Counted from the first letter of the stretch, positions 26,578 to 37,582 are shown. The stretch is DNA of 64,000 bases from AWTP1-13 sp963797005 (GCA_963797005.1 CAWCOF010000009.1:434001-498000); one strand, 5' to 3'. Numbers and translations are program-made. Notes: generated from the sequence alone by a model not told the origin.

Positions 26578-27384
26578 TTGTTCTTCTACGCGGCCAAGAT
26601 CCTGTGGATGCTGCTGCAGCCGACCTCGCTCATCGCCGAGGCGCTCGCTTCCGGCCTGATCCTGACGAGGACCGCGTGGCATCGCCTCGGTCGCCGGCTT
26701 CTCACCGGCGGCGTCATCGCCTTCATCGCCATCGCTCTCCTGCCGCTCGGCGAGTGGATGGTCGTCCCGCTCGAGAACCGCTTCCCGCGTCCTGACCTCA
26801 CCAAAGGCCCGCCGCGGACCGGCATTGTCATTCTCGGCGGCGCCGAGGACGCCCGCGCCAGCCCGGCGCGCGAACTGGCGGGCCTCAACGAGAGCGCGGA
26901 GCGCTACACCGAGGCGGTCGCGCTTGCGCGGCGCTTCCCGCAGATGCGTGTCGTGTTCACGGGCGGCACAGCCTTGCTATTGCTGACGGCGGCCGGAGAG
27001 TCCGTCACCGCCGGCCGCCTGCTGCAGGCGCTGGGCGTCGACAAGGCCCGCCTCACGCTGGAAGGCCGTTCGCGCGACACCTACGAGAACGCGGTCTTCA
27101 CCAGGGAGCTCGTCAACCCACGCCCGGGCGAGCGCTGGCTGCTCGTTACCTCCGCCTGGCATATGCCGCGTGCGATGGGCTGCTTCCGCCGGGCCGGCTT
27201 CGCGGTCGAGCCGTGGCCGGTCGACTACCGCACCAGCGGCCGCTACGCGCTCTGGCTCAACGACCGGCCGGCCGATGGCTTGCGCGAGTTCGATGCCGCC
27301 GCCCGGGAGTACGTGGGCCTCTTTATGTATTACCTGCGCGGCCGCACCGACGCGCTCTTCCCCGCGCCTGCCGTGCAACGCTGA
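26578..27384 (+). CDS. YdcF/ElyC family (DUF218) membrane protein
   Basis: 268 residues from TTG 26578; the residues after it, FFYAAKILWMLLQPTSLI, match the usual start of the family. Two N-terminal transmembrane segments (roughly 3-30 and 41-62) precede the DUF218 domain: IVILGGAEDAR, VVFTGGTA, EGRSRDTYENAVFT and VTSAWHMPRAMGCFRRAGF. ElyC, a relative, affects peptidoglycan/enterobacterial common antigen lipid-carrier metabolism; the function here is only inferred as envelope-related. Solitary gene. Confidence 0.88.
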   Translation: MFFYAAKILWMLLQPTSLIAEALASGLILTRTAWHRLGRRLLTGGVIAFIAIALLPLGEWMVVPLENRFPRPDLTKGPPRTGIVILGGAEDARASPARELAGLNESAERYTEAVALARRFPQMRVVFTGGTALLLLTAAGESVTAGRLLQALGVDKARLTLEGRSRDTYENAVFTRELVNPRPGERWLLVTSAWHMPRAMGCFRRAGFAVEPWPVDYRTSGRYALWLNDRPADGLREFDAAAREYVGLFMYYLRGRTDALFPAPAVQR

Positions 27385-27495
27385 CCGAGGGGGTGGCGCA
27401 TCGACCGGATCACGGAAGCCTTCCCGCGCCGTGTCCTCTGATGACCCAATTGAGAAGTCAGTATGGGCCGCTCCCGGCCTCGGGCCGACGTGGCA

Positions 27496-28104
27496 TCAGT
27501 CGTCGTCTTGATCGTCCTGGGGCTCGATCAAGACTTGCTCGATGCTCTTGTTGGCCTCGATATACCTCCTCACCGCACTGAGCAGGCTGTCGACGGCCGC
27601 CTTGTCGTAGTCTTCGTCTTCGGTATCCATGACAAGATCGGTTTCGACGACGAGCGTTGTGCTCGAGCTGCCGTCGCGTCCGATGCTCGGTGTCCGCCAC
27701 CACGACACTACATGCTCGTGGTCGAGCAAATTCTGCTGTATGCCGGCTCCATCCTTGCGTCTGCCCTTGCCGGTTTGCGTCAACGAAGAGCCGTTCGCCT
27801 CCCTTGCAAGGGCCGTTAATTCTTCCGCATAGTCCGCAAGGCGCCGCAGTTCGCAATAGATGGCGTCCTCCTGCCTTTGGGGGCGGGCGCAATCGGGCTG
27901 GTAGCGGTTGGTGGAGGGGCGGGACAATGGTGCCGGGCGGGCCACGCCCTTCTGCTCAGCCGGCCGGCTCTCGACGCGAGAGTCCCCCTCGCTGGGCGGC
28001 GATTGCGCAACTGCCACCCAGCTCGCAGTCGCGAAAGCAATCGCCGCGCCGAGCACTACGCCTCCGCCAACTGCAATGTTCGAACGCCAATTGCTGCTAG
28101 TCAT
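27496..28104 (-). CDS. Exported acidic-tailed protein, unknown
   Basis: 202 residues from ATG 28104. An N-terminal hydrophobic segment (IAVGGGVVLGAAIAFATASW) ends in VAVAQ, a plausible signal peptide or anchor. The middle has CARPQRQEDAIYCELRRLADYAEEL with two Cys, then a predicted coiled helix. The tail ends in EPQDDQDDD. The base composition is less G/C-biased than in flanking genes, and I do not recognise the family. It may be recently acquired. It lies between the YdcF gene and an empty stretch before pepN. Confidence 0.6.
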   Translation of the reverse strand: MTSSNWRSNIAVGGGVVLGAAIAFATASWVAVAQSPPSEGDSRVESRPAEQKGVARPAPLSRPSTNRYQPDCARPQRQEDAIYCELRRLADYAEELTALAREANGSSLTQTGKGRRKDGAGIQQNLLDHEHVVSWWRTPSIGRDGSSSTTLVVETDLVMDTEDEDYDKAAVDSLLSAVRRYIEANKSIEQVLIEPQDDQDDD

Positions 28105-28543
28105 TGCAGGAAGACCGCTGCCGTAAATCGATCATGACAGAAGCTTGCAACCGCTCTTTCATCGGTCAGCACGGACCTTTGCACGCCAGATGCGTGCCGT
28201 CACGTCCCTTCGCTGGGTAATGCTAACCCGACACTGCGCGTAGAAAAATTCGCCCCGTGGCGCGCATCGATGCTTTCCGAAACATCTGGATCGACGTGCT
28301 ACCAAGAGCGTTCGTTATCGTGCTCGGCCGGTCCCGCTCTGACGAGACGACTCATCAAACGCAAGAAGATCTTTGATCGCTTCGATCGCATGTTCATGCT
28401 GCGAGTCCGGTTGGACGACTGTCGTTCGCTTGCCTGTGGGTGCTCAGGCTTTGTTGGATGCAACAGCTGCTCACTTCTGGTACTGGCCTCAGGAGACCCC
28501 GCGGCTTCGCTTGCGCCGCAGACCTGTTGCTCTATGAAGGGGC
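28105..28543. other. Region without a recognisable gene
   Basis: 439 bp of lower G/C content between the orphan exported protein and pepN. The longest frame (plus strand from 28270) has poor codon use and no family resemblance. A segment reading LIKRKKIFDRFDRM near 28350 has no recognised match. It could be the remains of an insertion; nothing else is supported. Confidence 0.5.
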
Positions 28544-31193
28544 ATGAAAACCGACACGCCGCGGCCGATCCTGCTCAAGGAGTACAGGCCGCCCAACTAC
28601 CTGATCGAGGCGGTCAACCTCGACATCGCGCTCCACCCCACGCGCACCCGCGTGCGCGCCCGCCTGAAGGTCAAGCCCAACGGGGCAGCCAGCGGGAAGG
28701 CCGGGCCGCTTCGCCTCGACGGCGAGCTGCTCGAGCTCGAGAGCGTGAAGCTCGAGGGCCGACAGCTCGGCGCCAGCGATTTCCAGCGCAGCGATAAGGA
28801 GCTGATCATCAGCGCGCCGCCGAACGGCCGCTTCACGCTGGAAACGGTCGTGTTCTGCAACCCGCAAGCCAACAAGGCGCTGACGGGGCTCTATCTGTCA
28901 CGCGGCATCTACTGCACGCAGTGCGAGGCGGAGGGTTTCCGCCGCATCACCTACTTTCTCGACCGGCCCGACGTGCTCTCCACCTACACGGTCCGCCTCG
29001 AAGCGGACCGCGAGGAGACCCCGGTCCTGCTTTCCAACGGCGACCCCGTCGAACGCGGCACGCTCGACGGCGGCAAGCGGCACTATGCCGTTTGGCGCGA
29101 TCCCCATCCCAAGCCCTGCTATCTCTTCGCCGTGGTCGGCGGCAATCTCGCCCCGTTCGCCTCCGACTTCACCACCGCCTCGGGCCGCAAGGTCGACCTG
29201 CGCATCTATGTCGAGCCCGGCAAGGACAGCCGCTGTGCCTGGGCCATGGATTCGCTCAAACGCTCCATGCGCTGGGACGAGGAGCGCTTCGGCCGCGAGT
29301 ACGACTTGAGCGTGTTCAACATCGTCGCCGTGTCCGACTTCAACATGGGGGCGATGGAGAACAAGGGCCTCAACATCTTCAACGACGCCCTGGTGCTCGC
29401 CACGCCCGAGACCGCCACCGACAGCAGTTTCGTCGGCATCGAGCGGGTCATCGCGCACGAGTACTTCCACAATTGGACCGGCAACCGCATCACCTGCCGC
29501 GACTGGTTCCAGCTCTGCCTGAAGGAAGGGCTCACCGTCTTCCGCGACCAGGAGTTCGGCGGCCGATCAGCGCTCGGCCACCGTGCAGCGCATCCAGGAG
29601 GTTCGCGCCCTCAAGGCGCGCCAGTTCCCCGAGGACGCGGGCCCGCTTGCCCACCCGGTACGGCCCGACCGCTACATCGAGATCAACAACTTCTATACCT
29701 CGACGGTCTACGAGAAGGGCGCCGAGGTGGTGCGCATGCTGCAGACGCTGCTCGGGCTCGACGGCTTCCGCAAGGGCATGGACCTCTACTTCGAGCGCCA
29801 CGACGGCGACGCGGCAACGGTGGAGGATTTCGTCGCCTGCTTCGCCGACGCGACGGGCAAGGACCTCGACCAGTTCATGACCTGGTACGCGCAGGCCGGC
29901 ACGCCGGAGCTCGTCTGCGAGCTCAAGCACGACCCGCGCGCCAAGACGCTCGACCTCACCATCGACCAGGTGCTGCCGCCGACGCCGGGCGAGCCGAAGA
30001 AGAAGCCGCTGCACATCCCGGTGCGCATGGGCCTCGTCGGCGGCGACGGCCGCGACCTGCCGCTCACCTTGGCCTCCGGACAGGTCCTCGAAGGCGGCCT
30101 CCTGGAGATCCGCAAGCGCAGCGAGACCTTCCGCTTTCGCGACGTGGCTTCCCGACCGGTGCCCTCGCTGCTGCGCGGCTTCTCCGCGCCCGTCAACATC
30201 ACCATCGAGCGCAGCGACGAGGATCTGCGCTTTCTGATGGCCAACGACAGCGATCTCTACAATCGCTGGCAGGCGGGCCAGGACTATGCCACGCGCGTGC
30301 TCGTCAAGACGGTCAGGGCCGTCCGCGCCGGCAGGCGGGCGGACAAGGCTACGGACCTGATCGAGGCGCTGGGCACCACGCTGGGCAACGAGAGCTTCGA
30401 TCCCGGCTACCGGGCACAGTTCGTGCTGCTGCCGAGCGAGAGCGAGCTGGCGCGCGTCATCGGCCACGACGTCGACCCGCTGGCGATCCACGCGGCCCGC
30501 AAGGCCTTGCGCAGGGCCATCGGCATGAGACTGCACGCCACGCTCGTCGACATCTACCGCCGGCACGAGGTAGCGGGCCCCTACTCCCCGGCAGCGGCGC
30601 CGGCCGGCAAGCGCACCCTGCGCAACGTCGCCCTGGGCTACCTGACCAGCCGCGGACGGGCCGAGGACATCGCGCGCGCTGCCGCCCATTTCGCCGGCGC
30701 GCGCAACGCCACCGACGAGGTCGCCGGGTTGGCCATGCTATCCGAGCTGCGCTCGCCCGAGCGGGCCAAGGCCTTCGATCGCTACTACGAGCGCTGGCAC
30801 GGCGATCACCTGATGATCGACAACTGGTTCGCCTATCAGGCCGCCTCCGCGCTGCCGTCCTCCCTGGCCACCGTGGTCCGGCTCACCCGCCATCCGCTGT
30901 TCTCGATCAAGAACCCCAACAAGGTGCGTGCGCTGATCGGCACGTTCGCGTCCGGCAACCCCGTCAACTTCAACCGCCCGGACGGCAAGGGCCACGCGTT
31001 CATCGCCGCAAAGGTGCTCGAGATCGACGCCTTCAATCCGCAGATCGCCGCGCGGCTGCTCTCGGCCTTCCGCAGCTGGAGGGCGCTGGAACCGGGACGA
31101 CGACGGACCGCCAAGAAGGCGCTGCAGTCCATCGCCAAGACGAAACCGCTCTCTCATGACGTCTACGAGATCGTGTCGAAGATGCTCGAATAG
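28544..31193 (+). CDS. pepN: Aminopeptidase N (M1 family), one frameshift
   Basis: Cleaves N-terminal residues from cytosolic peptides; about 882 residues, the normal length. VSDFNMGAMENKGLNIFN is the exopeptidase (GAMEN) motif. The zinc site HEYFHNWTGNRITCRDW is near residues 305-320, and the downstream zinc-ligand Glu is in KEGLTVFRDQEF. Near 29562 an extra G shifts the frame. It resumes as ADQRSATVQRIQEVRALKARQFPEDAGP and runs to the stop at 31193 with the conserved YTSTVYEKGAEVVRM and a typical helical C-terminal domain. Best read as a single-gene sequence error. Confidence 0.93.
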
Positions 31194-31352
31194 GGTGATG
31201 CTGGCCACAGCCGTCTAATTTCTGACCAATTGCGTCTTCGGCACTCGACAAGCCTTTGCCAATCAAGGCATTCTTGGTTCTACAATTCGGCGCATGTCTG
31301 GTTTGCCGGATCAGCGGGCAGCAATTCGCTACAAATCGGTCGAGGGCATGGG

Positions 31353-32406
31353 ATGACGCCGGGCACGTCACTCCGTCCAGGGGAAACTTTTTCACTGCGC
31401 TGGGAGGCCGCTGTCGAGGCCGCCCGCGGCGCCGTCGTGCGCCTCGCGGGCCGGCTCTGGGACCTCCACCCCGACGGCACGAGGTTTGCCCGCATCGCGG
31501 CCGCACTCTACCTTGCCGGACTTTGCATCGTGCTCACGACGGCCTGGCATGATCCGCAGATCGGCCCGGCCGGGGCAACCTTCGGCCTGCCGACCTGGCA
31601 TCTGGCCTTCCTGCTGGTGACGGGCGCCGCTGCAACGCTACTGACGCTCGCGCGCGGCGCGACCGACGACGGCACGGAGCGCGCAACCGAAGCGCTTGGC
31701 GCACCCAATAGCGGTCTCAGCGAGCTGATGGCGCAGATGAGCCACGAGCTGCGCACGCCGCTCAATGCCGTGATCGGCTTTTCCGAGGTGATGAGCCATG
31801 AGCTGCATGGGCCACTCGGGCACGTCCGCTACCAGGAATACGCCCACCACATCAGCGAGAGCGGCGGCCGGCTGCTCAAGTCGTCGGAGGAGGCGCTGGC
31901 CATCACGGAGGTGATGACGGCGCTGATGGCCGACCGGCGGCGCGGCAGACGCGAGCGCCTGGTGGCCGAGAAGCTTTTGCGCGATGCCTGGCACGCGGCA
32001 ACCGGCGAGATGGGCGCGGATGCACCCACGCTCAAGCTGGTCCGGTGCAACACGGGCGTGATCGTTTCCGAGCGCCGCCCCGTGATCCAGGCGCTCGAGC
32101 ATCTTTTGCGAGAGGCGAGCGCGCGGGTGCCTTCGGAGGAAGTAGTCCAGGTCGTCGGTCGGCGCCGGGCAGGCAGACAGACCCTGGAGATCCGCCCCGA
32201 GTCTCACGCCCAATTCTCACACCCAGTCTCACACCCAGGCTCCGGCGCCCCGTCCGGACAAGGGACAGGGGTCCGACGTCGCCGGCCGCAGTCTGGATGT
32301 GATCCTGGCCAAGCTGCTGCTCGAGACCCAGGGCGCAACGCTCACCTGCTCGCTGGGCGACGGCGGCGCCTGGATCGCCGCGATCGAGTTCCCGGCCAAG
32401 GAATAG
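31353..32406 (+). CDS. Membrane histidine-kinase-like protein with a degenerate ATPase domain, one frameshift
   Basis: Starts at ATG 31353. Two hydrophobic segments (about residues 47-67 and 84-100) precede a HisKA domain with LMAQMSHELRTPLNAVIGFSEV; phospho-acceptor His near residue 131. The following ATPase-like region lacks clear N, G1 and G2 boxes. A 12-bp repeat encoding SHxQ three times forms the linker at 32202-32238, where an extra T (near 32214) shifts the frame. The second frame ends SLDVILAKLLLETQGATLTC and stops at TAG 32404-32406. Kinase activity is doubtful; a scaffold or phosphotransfer role is possible. Confidence 0.75.
32202..32238 (+). repeat. 12-bp tandem repeat inside the kinase-like gene
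   Basis: Three units, TCTCACGCCCAA, TCTCACACCCAG and TCTCACACCCAG, with one extra T (32214) between units one and two. Without that T the units encode SHAQ-SHTQ-SHTQ in frame. Slippage in replication or sequencing would explain the frameshift. Confidence 0.85.
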
Positions 32407-32422
32407 CGACCCGGCCAGAGGC

Positions 32423-32491
32423 CAGGATCGCTTCAGATCGAATCACCTTGCCTCAGCCGCAACGTGGCGGCCGAAGCGTGAATCTTGCTCT
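32423..32491. repeat. Palindromic repeat, family C, copy 1
   Basis: Opens with CAGGATCGCTTCAGATCGAATC and closes with GGCCGAAGCGTGAATCTTGCTCT; the related copies are at 50508-50656 and 52600-52668. It lies between convergent genes, downstream of both the kinase-like gene and the periplasmic sensor gene. Confidence 0.75.
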
Positions 32492-32517
32492 GCATCATGG
32501 ATTTGAGAGCCAGCGCC

Positions 32518-33051
32518 TCAGGGCTGCTTCTGCGCCGCGTGCTTGGGGTCCTCGTCGAGGAGATTGCGGCGGATACGCTTCCGCTCCGCGCGCCACTGCT
32601 CGAACCCGTGTCGCTCTTCCGGCGTCAGCGCCTGCGCAATCGTGGCGTAGAGATCGCGCACGGCCTCCCGCGCCCTGGTTTCGACTTCCATCTGCCGCGC
32701 ATGGGCGGCCAGGAACCGCTGCCGGTCGAAGGACTCGGCGGAAAGCGCCTTGACGGTCTCATCGCGCGCTGCCCGCACCTCGCGGCGGAAGGGCCGCACA
32801 TGCTCGCGCTCCTTGGCGCTCAGCTCCCACAATTCCTGCCGGCGCTCGGGCGGCAGCGTGCTGGCATAGCCCAGCAAATTGGGCGTAACGGTGTGGGCCC
32901 ACGGCGGAGGGATGCGCGTGCGCCACATGAGGGTGCCGACCATGCCGAGAACGAGCAGGTTGAGCGCCAGCGAGGAGACCAGCAAGACCAGCATCCAGCG
33001 CGGCGCACGCACACTGTCCATCGTCGACGCCCCGAGTGCCATGTCGCTCAT
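32518..33051 (-). CDS. Periplasmic heavy-metal sensor / Spy-CpxP-like protein
   Basis: 177 residues with one N-terminal membrane anchor (WMLVLLVSSLALNLLVLGMVGTLMW). The periplasmic helical domain includes LPPERRQELWELSAKEREHVRP, AARDETVKALSAESFDRQRFLAAHARQ and IAQALTPEERHGFEQW, which match the heavy-metal resistance sensor/Spy-like family. Such proteins sense envelope stress and act with ECF sigma systems. The start overlaps the stop of the anti-sigma-like gene (ATGA), so the three-gene unit sigma, anti-sigma-like, sensor is coupled. Confidence 0.85.
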   Translation of the reverse strand: MSDMALGASTMDSVRAPRWMLVLLVSSLALNLLVLGMVGTLMWRTRIPPPWAHTVTPNLLGYASTLPPERRQELWELSAKEREHVRPFRREVRAARDETVKALSAESFDRQRFLAAHARQMEVETRAREAVRDLYATIAQALTPEERHGFEQWRAERKRIRRNLLDEDPKHAAQKQP

Positions 33052-33593
33052 AGCAGGTCCTCATCCAACGGATCGATCTGCGCCAGCAGGTGGGTGCCGC
33101 GCTCCCCGAGCAGGCCGCTCAGCTCCTCGAGCGCCGCCGGCGCCAGCGGCTGCGGCAAGCCCGAAAGGCCGATCAGCACACCGATCGCCAAGGAGGCCGC
33201 CAGCACGCTGGCCGCGCCGCCGAGCGCGGTTGCGCCGCGCCATTGCCGGCGCCCGCGCAGGTTGGGCAACCGCAGGACGTTGCTCTCGCTTTCGGCGGGT
33301 GCTTGGACGGCGGGCGCGCTGTCGAAGCGCACGACGCGCGGCGATCGCGGTGCCGCGGCGGCGATACGGTCGGCCAGCGCCGCCTCGAGCGCGAGCGAGG
33401 GTAGCGGCGCGCGCTCCAGGGCCCGGTCGAGCGCTTCCGCCTCGACGAGCAGCCGGCGCGCCGACCGGTCACGGGCAACGAGGTGTCCGGCGCCGGAACG
33501 GGCGTCCGCCGGCCAGCGCGTGCGATCGCCGCCGTAGACCTCGAGCAGCCGCTCGAAGTCGGCAAGCGTCATGTTGTGGTTCGCGTTCGTCAT
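33048..33593 (-). CDS. Anti-sigma-factor-like membrane protein
   Basis: 181 residues from ATG 33593. The N-terminal part, MTLADFERLLEVYGGDRTRWPADAR, is a family signature seen in proteins adjacent to ECF sigma factors. The middle is helical and Arg/Ala-rich, and a single membrane segment lies near residues 124-146 (ALGGAASVLAASLAIGVLIG). The zinc HxxxCxxC motif of classic anti-sigma factors is absent. It lies 28 bp downstream of the ECF sigma gene and overlaps the sensor gene, so a role in holding the sigma factor at the membrane is inferred. Confidence 0.78.
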   Translation of the reverse strand: MTNANHNMTLADFERLLEVYGGDRTRWPADARSGAGHLVARDRSARRLLVEAEALDRALERAPLPSLALEAALADRIAAAAPRSPRVVRFDSAPAVQAPAESESNVLRLPNLRGRRQWRGATALGGAASVLAASLAIGVLIGLSGLPQPLAPAALEELSGLLGERGTHLLAQIDPLDEDLL

Positions 33594-33621
33594 CTTCCAA
33601 CCTTTCACCGGCCGCTCATGC

Positions 33622-34236
33622 TCATGCTTCTCGTTCCGGCATCAGCCCGCGCCACTCGTCTTTCAGCGAGGCCTTGAGCGCCCGGCGTGCACGCGCCAGC
33701 AGCGATTCGACGGCCTCATCCGATATGCCCATCACCTCGCCCACCTCGATCTGGCTCATGCCCTCGTAGTGGAAGAGCGTGAGCGCCAACCGCTGCCGCT
33801 CGGGCAGCACCTTGAGGGCGGCGTCGACACGGGCCCCGAGCTCGCGCTCGGCCAGTTGTCGGAACTGCCCGGCAGGCTCCGCCTGCTCCGGCACCTCGTC
33901 GACCAGCATCGTGTTGCGCCGCGATCGAACCCGGTCGATGCACAAGTTCGATGCCACCCGGCGCAGCCATGGCCGCACACCGTTGGGTCCGAGCTCGAGG
34001 CCTGCCGCGTTGCGCCAGAGCCTCAAAAGCGTCTCCTGCGCCACGTCCTCGGCCTCGGCATCGTCTCTCAGCATGCGCCGGGAGATGGCGAGCACGGTCG
34101 GCAGGTGCCGGTCCACGAGGCCGCGGAACGCCTGCCCGTCGCCCGTCGCCACGCGATCGAGCAGGGCCGTGTCGTCCTCGTCCGCCCCGGCCTGGGGCAT
34201 CGATCCGGTCTCGTTCTTGCGCGCCAGCACTGGCAA
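33622..34236 (-). CDS. ECF-family RNA polymerase sigma factor
   Basis: 204 residues. Sigma region 2 has RMLRDDAEAEDVAQETLLRLWRN and RPWLRRVASNLCIDRVR. Region 4 has LTLFHYEGMSQIEVGEVMGISDEAVESLLARARRAL, the DNA-binding helix-turn-helix for the -35 element. There is no region 1.1 or 3, as expected for ECF sigma factors. It is followed by the anti-sigma-like and sensor genes, so it is likely released by an envelope signal. Start: an ATG at 34200 would give a shorter version lacking the first 12 residues. Confidence 0.92.
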   Translation of the reverse strand: MPVLARKNETGSMPQAGADEDDTALLDRVATGDGQAFRGLVDRHLPTVLAISRRMLRDDAEAEDVAQETLLRLWRNAAGLELGPNGVRPWLRRVASNLCIDRVRSRRNTMLVDEVPEQAEPAGQFRQLAERELGARVDAALKVLPERQRLALTLFHYEGMSQIEVGEVMGISDEAVESLLARARRALKASLKDEWRGLMPEREA

Positions 34237-34475
34237 GCCTCGCCTCTGTCGATGCTTCTGTGCCTGAGCTCAGCTCAGCTCAAGCCGAAATCGGGATGCC
34301 GGGACGACGGGGCGGCAACGCTCCGGGCCACACGCGATGCCCCTGCGATCAGGGCGACCTTGTTAAGCATCTTGCCTCTGCTCCCGGGCTTGCGTGCACC
34401 ACTTGGCCAATCTGGCCCATGCTGGCCGTTAGCATTGAACAACGGCACAACAGCGCCCTATCCGTCGGGGCCCTG

Positions 34476-37394
34476 TCAGGCCACCAGCCGATCGAAAAGG
34501 GCTGCGACCTCGGCCTCCCTGGCCGCCAGATCGGCCTCCAAGTGCTTGAAATCAGGGGCTTCCGCGGCGCGCGCCAGCAGCCCCTTGAGGCCATCGGAGG
34601 CCTTGGGCGGCTCGAATCGCCCATCGACGCACAGGCGCAAGATCTGGGTCAGGTCGTTGAGTAGCCGGGCCGCCGGCAGGAGCACGGCGGCGGCGTCCGC
34701 CGGCAGCAGGCCCGCCGCATCGAGATTGTTCAGTGCGGCAACCGTGTTCTGGCTCAAAACCTGCGGTCGGGCGGCCGCATGCACAAGTTGCAGGTGCTGG
34801 GCAATGAACTCCAGGTCGACCAGCCCGCCGCGCACCTGTTTCAATTCCCAGACATCGTCGGTCCCCTTCTCCTTGGCGATGCGTGCCCGCATCTCGCGTA
34901 CGTCGGCGGCGATCTTGGTGCGATCGCGGGGCATCGTCAGGATGCGATGGATCGCACCCTCGACGGCGCCGCCGAGCGCCGCGGGCCCCGAAACGACGCG
35001 CGCGCGCGTCAGCGCCATGTGCTCCCAGGTCCATGCGTCCTTGTTCTGATACTCGATGAAGCTCGACAGCTGCGTGGCGACGGGCCCCTTCTGCCCGGAC
35101 GGGCGCAGGCGCATGTCGACCTCATAGAGCGTGCCCTCCGCGGTGGGCGAGGTGAAGGCGCTGATCAGGCGCTGCGCGTAGCGCGTGTAGTAGTGGGTGA
35201 CGGGCAGCGGCTTGAGGCCGTCCGAGTACGCCGCCTCGTGATCGAAGTCATAGATGAGGATGAGGTCGAGGTCGGAGGCGGCAGTCATCTCCCGCCCGCC
35301 GAGCTTGCCCATGGCGATGACCGCGGCAGCACCACCCGGGACGCGCCCGTGCGTCCTTACCATCTCGCGCTCCACCTCGGCCTGCATGGCCTCGATCATG
35401 CATTCGGCGAGCAGCGCATAGGCGCCGCCCGCCTGCGCCGCCCCGATGGTGCCGGTGAGCACCCTGACGCCGATCAGGAACAGCTGCTCGTTGTTGATGA
35501 TGCGGGCGCGATCGAGCGCCTCCTGGTAGTCGCTCGCCGCTTTCAGCTCCGCGGCAATGATGGCGCTGAGCTGCTCCCGGTCGGGCAGGCTGCCGAAGAA
35601 GCCCGGATCGAGCACGGCATCGATGACGCGGCGGCGCTTGCTCAGCACGCGGGCAAGCCTCGGTGCGCTGCCCATGATGGCCGCGATCAGCTCGAGCAGC
35701 CCCGGGTTCTGCTTGAGGAGGGAGAAGAGCTGCACGCCGGAAGGCAGCTCCGCCAGGAACCGGTCGAAGCCGATGAAGGCAAGGTCGGGGCTGGCGGTCT
35801 TGGCGAACGCCTCGATCAGGGCGGGCTGAACCTCGGTGAGCAGCTCGCGGGCGCGCGCAGAGCGCACGGCGGGATAGCGGCCGTGATGCCAGCCGCGCAC
35901 TGCGCCGATCAGCTCGGGCGCCCGCTCGAAGCCGAGCTTGGTGAGCGCTTCGACGGTCGCGGGATCGTCCGCCTCACCGGCGAGGACCAGATTGGCGTCT
36001 CCGCGCGTCAGCTCGGGGCTGTGCTCGAACAGGCGAACGTAGTGGCCCTGCACGCATTCCAGCTCGGCGGTGAGGCGCTGCGCGAAGGCGGCCGCATCGG
36101 CAAAGCCGCAGAAACGGGCGAGACCGGCGAGCTTGTCGGCATCGTCGGGCAGCGTCTGGGTCTGCTCGTCGGCCAGCATCTGCAGGCGGTGCTCGACCAT
36201 GCGCAGGAAGCAATAGGCCTCGCCGAGCTCTTGGCGGGCATCGGCCGAGATCCAGCCGCGCTCCTCGAGCGCCGCCAGGGCGGAGAGCGTGTCGGAGACG
36301 CGCAGCTGGGGCTGGCGGCCGCCCGCAATCAGCTGCTGGGTCTGCGCGAAGAACTCGATCTCGCGGATGCCGCCGCGGCCCACCTTGATGTTGTGCCCGG
36401 CCACGCCGATCTGGCCGAAGCCGCGGAAGGCGTGAATCTGGCGCTTCATGGCGTGAATGTCGGCGATGGCCGCGAAATCGAGATATTTGCGCCAGATGTA
36501 GGGCTCCAGCTCGTGCAGCACGGCCGCGCCCGCGGCGATGTCGCCCGCCACGGGCCGCGCCTTGATGAGGGCGGCGCGCTCCCAGTTCTGCCCGAAGCTC
36601 TCGTAGTAGTTGAGGGCAGCCTCCGTCGAGATGGCGAGCGGGGTGGAGCCCGGATCGGGCCTCAGGCGCAGATCGGTGCGGAACACATAGCCGTGCTCGG
36701 TGCGCTCGTTCAGCAGGCGCACGAGATCGCGCGTCAGCCGCACGAAGAAGTGCTGCACCTCGGCGCCGGGCTTGAGGCGGATGCGGTCGAGATCGTAGAA
36801 AACGATCAGGTCGATGTCGGATGAGTAGTTGAGCTCGAAGGCGCCGTACTTGCCCATGCCCAGCACGATGTAGCCGTCGGGCTCCTCGGCGCGCCAGTCG
36901 CCCCGCTTGCCGGCCTGGCGGAAGAGAAACCGCACGGCCATGCCAACGGCTGTGTCGGCCGCCTCGGACAGCCGGCGCGTCACCATCATGACCGGCCACA
37001 CGCCGGCGAGATCGCAGAGCGCCGTCAGGAGGGCGACGTCGTTCTTGAACAGGCGCAGGTGGCGCATGACGTCGGGAAAGGCATCCGCCGCATCGACGGC
37101 GCGGCCAACATCACTGCAGAGCGCGGCGAAATCGCTCCTCGGGCACGGTGGCGAGCGCGCGCAGCAGACCCGCCGGATCGCGCTCGATCAGCGCGGTCAG
37201 ATAGGGCGAGACGCCGAAAATACCAGCGAGAAGATCGCCGACCGGCTTCTGGCGCAGGAGCGCGCCGAGCCGGCGCGAGCGTCGGCTCCGCCCCGCAGCT
37301 GGCGCGCAAGATCGTCCATGACGCGGCGGGCGCGCTCGCGGTCATGGATCACGGGCGCCGTTGCGATGCGGCTGTGGAGCTGGGCTTGAGTCAA
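34476..37394 (-). CDS. glnE: Bifunctional glutamine synthetase adenylyltransferase / adenylyl-removing enzyme, two N-terminal frameshifts
   Basis: Adenylylates and deadenylylates glutamine synthetase in response to PII. Two nucleotidyltransferase halves are visible: GMGKYGAFELNYSSDIDLI and, further on, AMGKLGGREMTAASDLDLIL, each with the GxGKxG...SDxDL signature. The start TTG 37394 follows GGGGAAAGG. The first block TQAQLHSRIATAPVIHD shifts frame near 37265 into ALLRQKPVGDLLAGIFGVSPYLTALIERD. It shifts again near 37131 into AALCSDVGRAVD and from there the frame is open to 34476. About 970 residues, normal. Its position after degP-RR-HK matches relatives, apart from the small insertion upstream. 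Confidence 0.92.
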
Positions 37395-37463
37395 TGCCTT
37401 TCCCCGCCGAAAACACTGGCTGAATCACGCCTTGGCACGACCCACCGCGGTCCAGCCTCCCGC

Positions 37464-37520
37464 CCGTCCTGAGCTTGTCGAAGGACGGATGGTGTCCTCC
37501 ACGTCGTGGTTCGACAAGCA
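37464..37520. repeat. REP-like hairpin with GTCCTGAGCTTGTCGAAGGAC
   Basis: CCGTCCTGAGCTTGTCGAAG ending in GACGG is a common proteobacterial repeat. Its GCTTGTCGAA (37473-37482) pairs with TTCGACAAGC (37511-37520) to form a longer hairpin. It marks the left edge of the insertion between glnE and the histidine kinase gene. Confidence 0.7.
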
Positions 37521-37582
37521 CGCTACGCTCCGAGAGATAGCGAGCGAGGAACTGCTGGACCAGCACTGCGCCGTCTTCACGT

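Noticed and set aside
28270..28797. A 175-codon plus-strand frame before pepN
   Set aside because: Atypical codon use and overlap of the well-supported pepN start; no family match.
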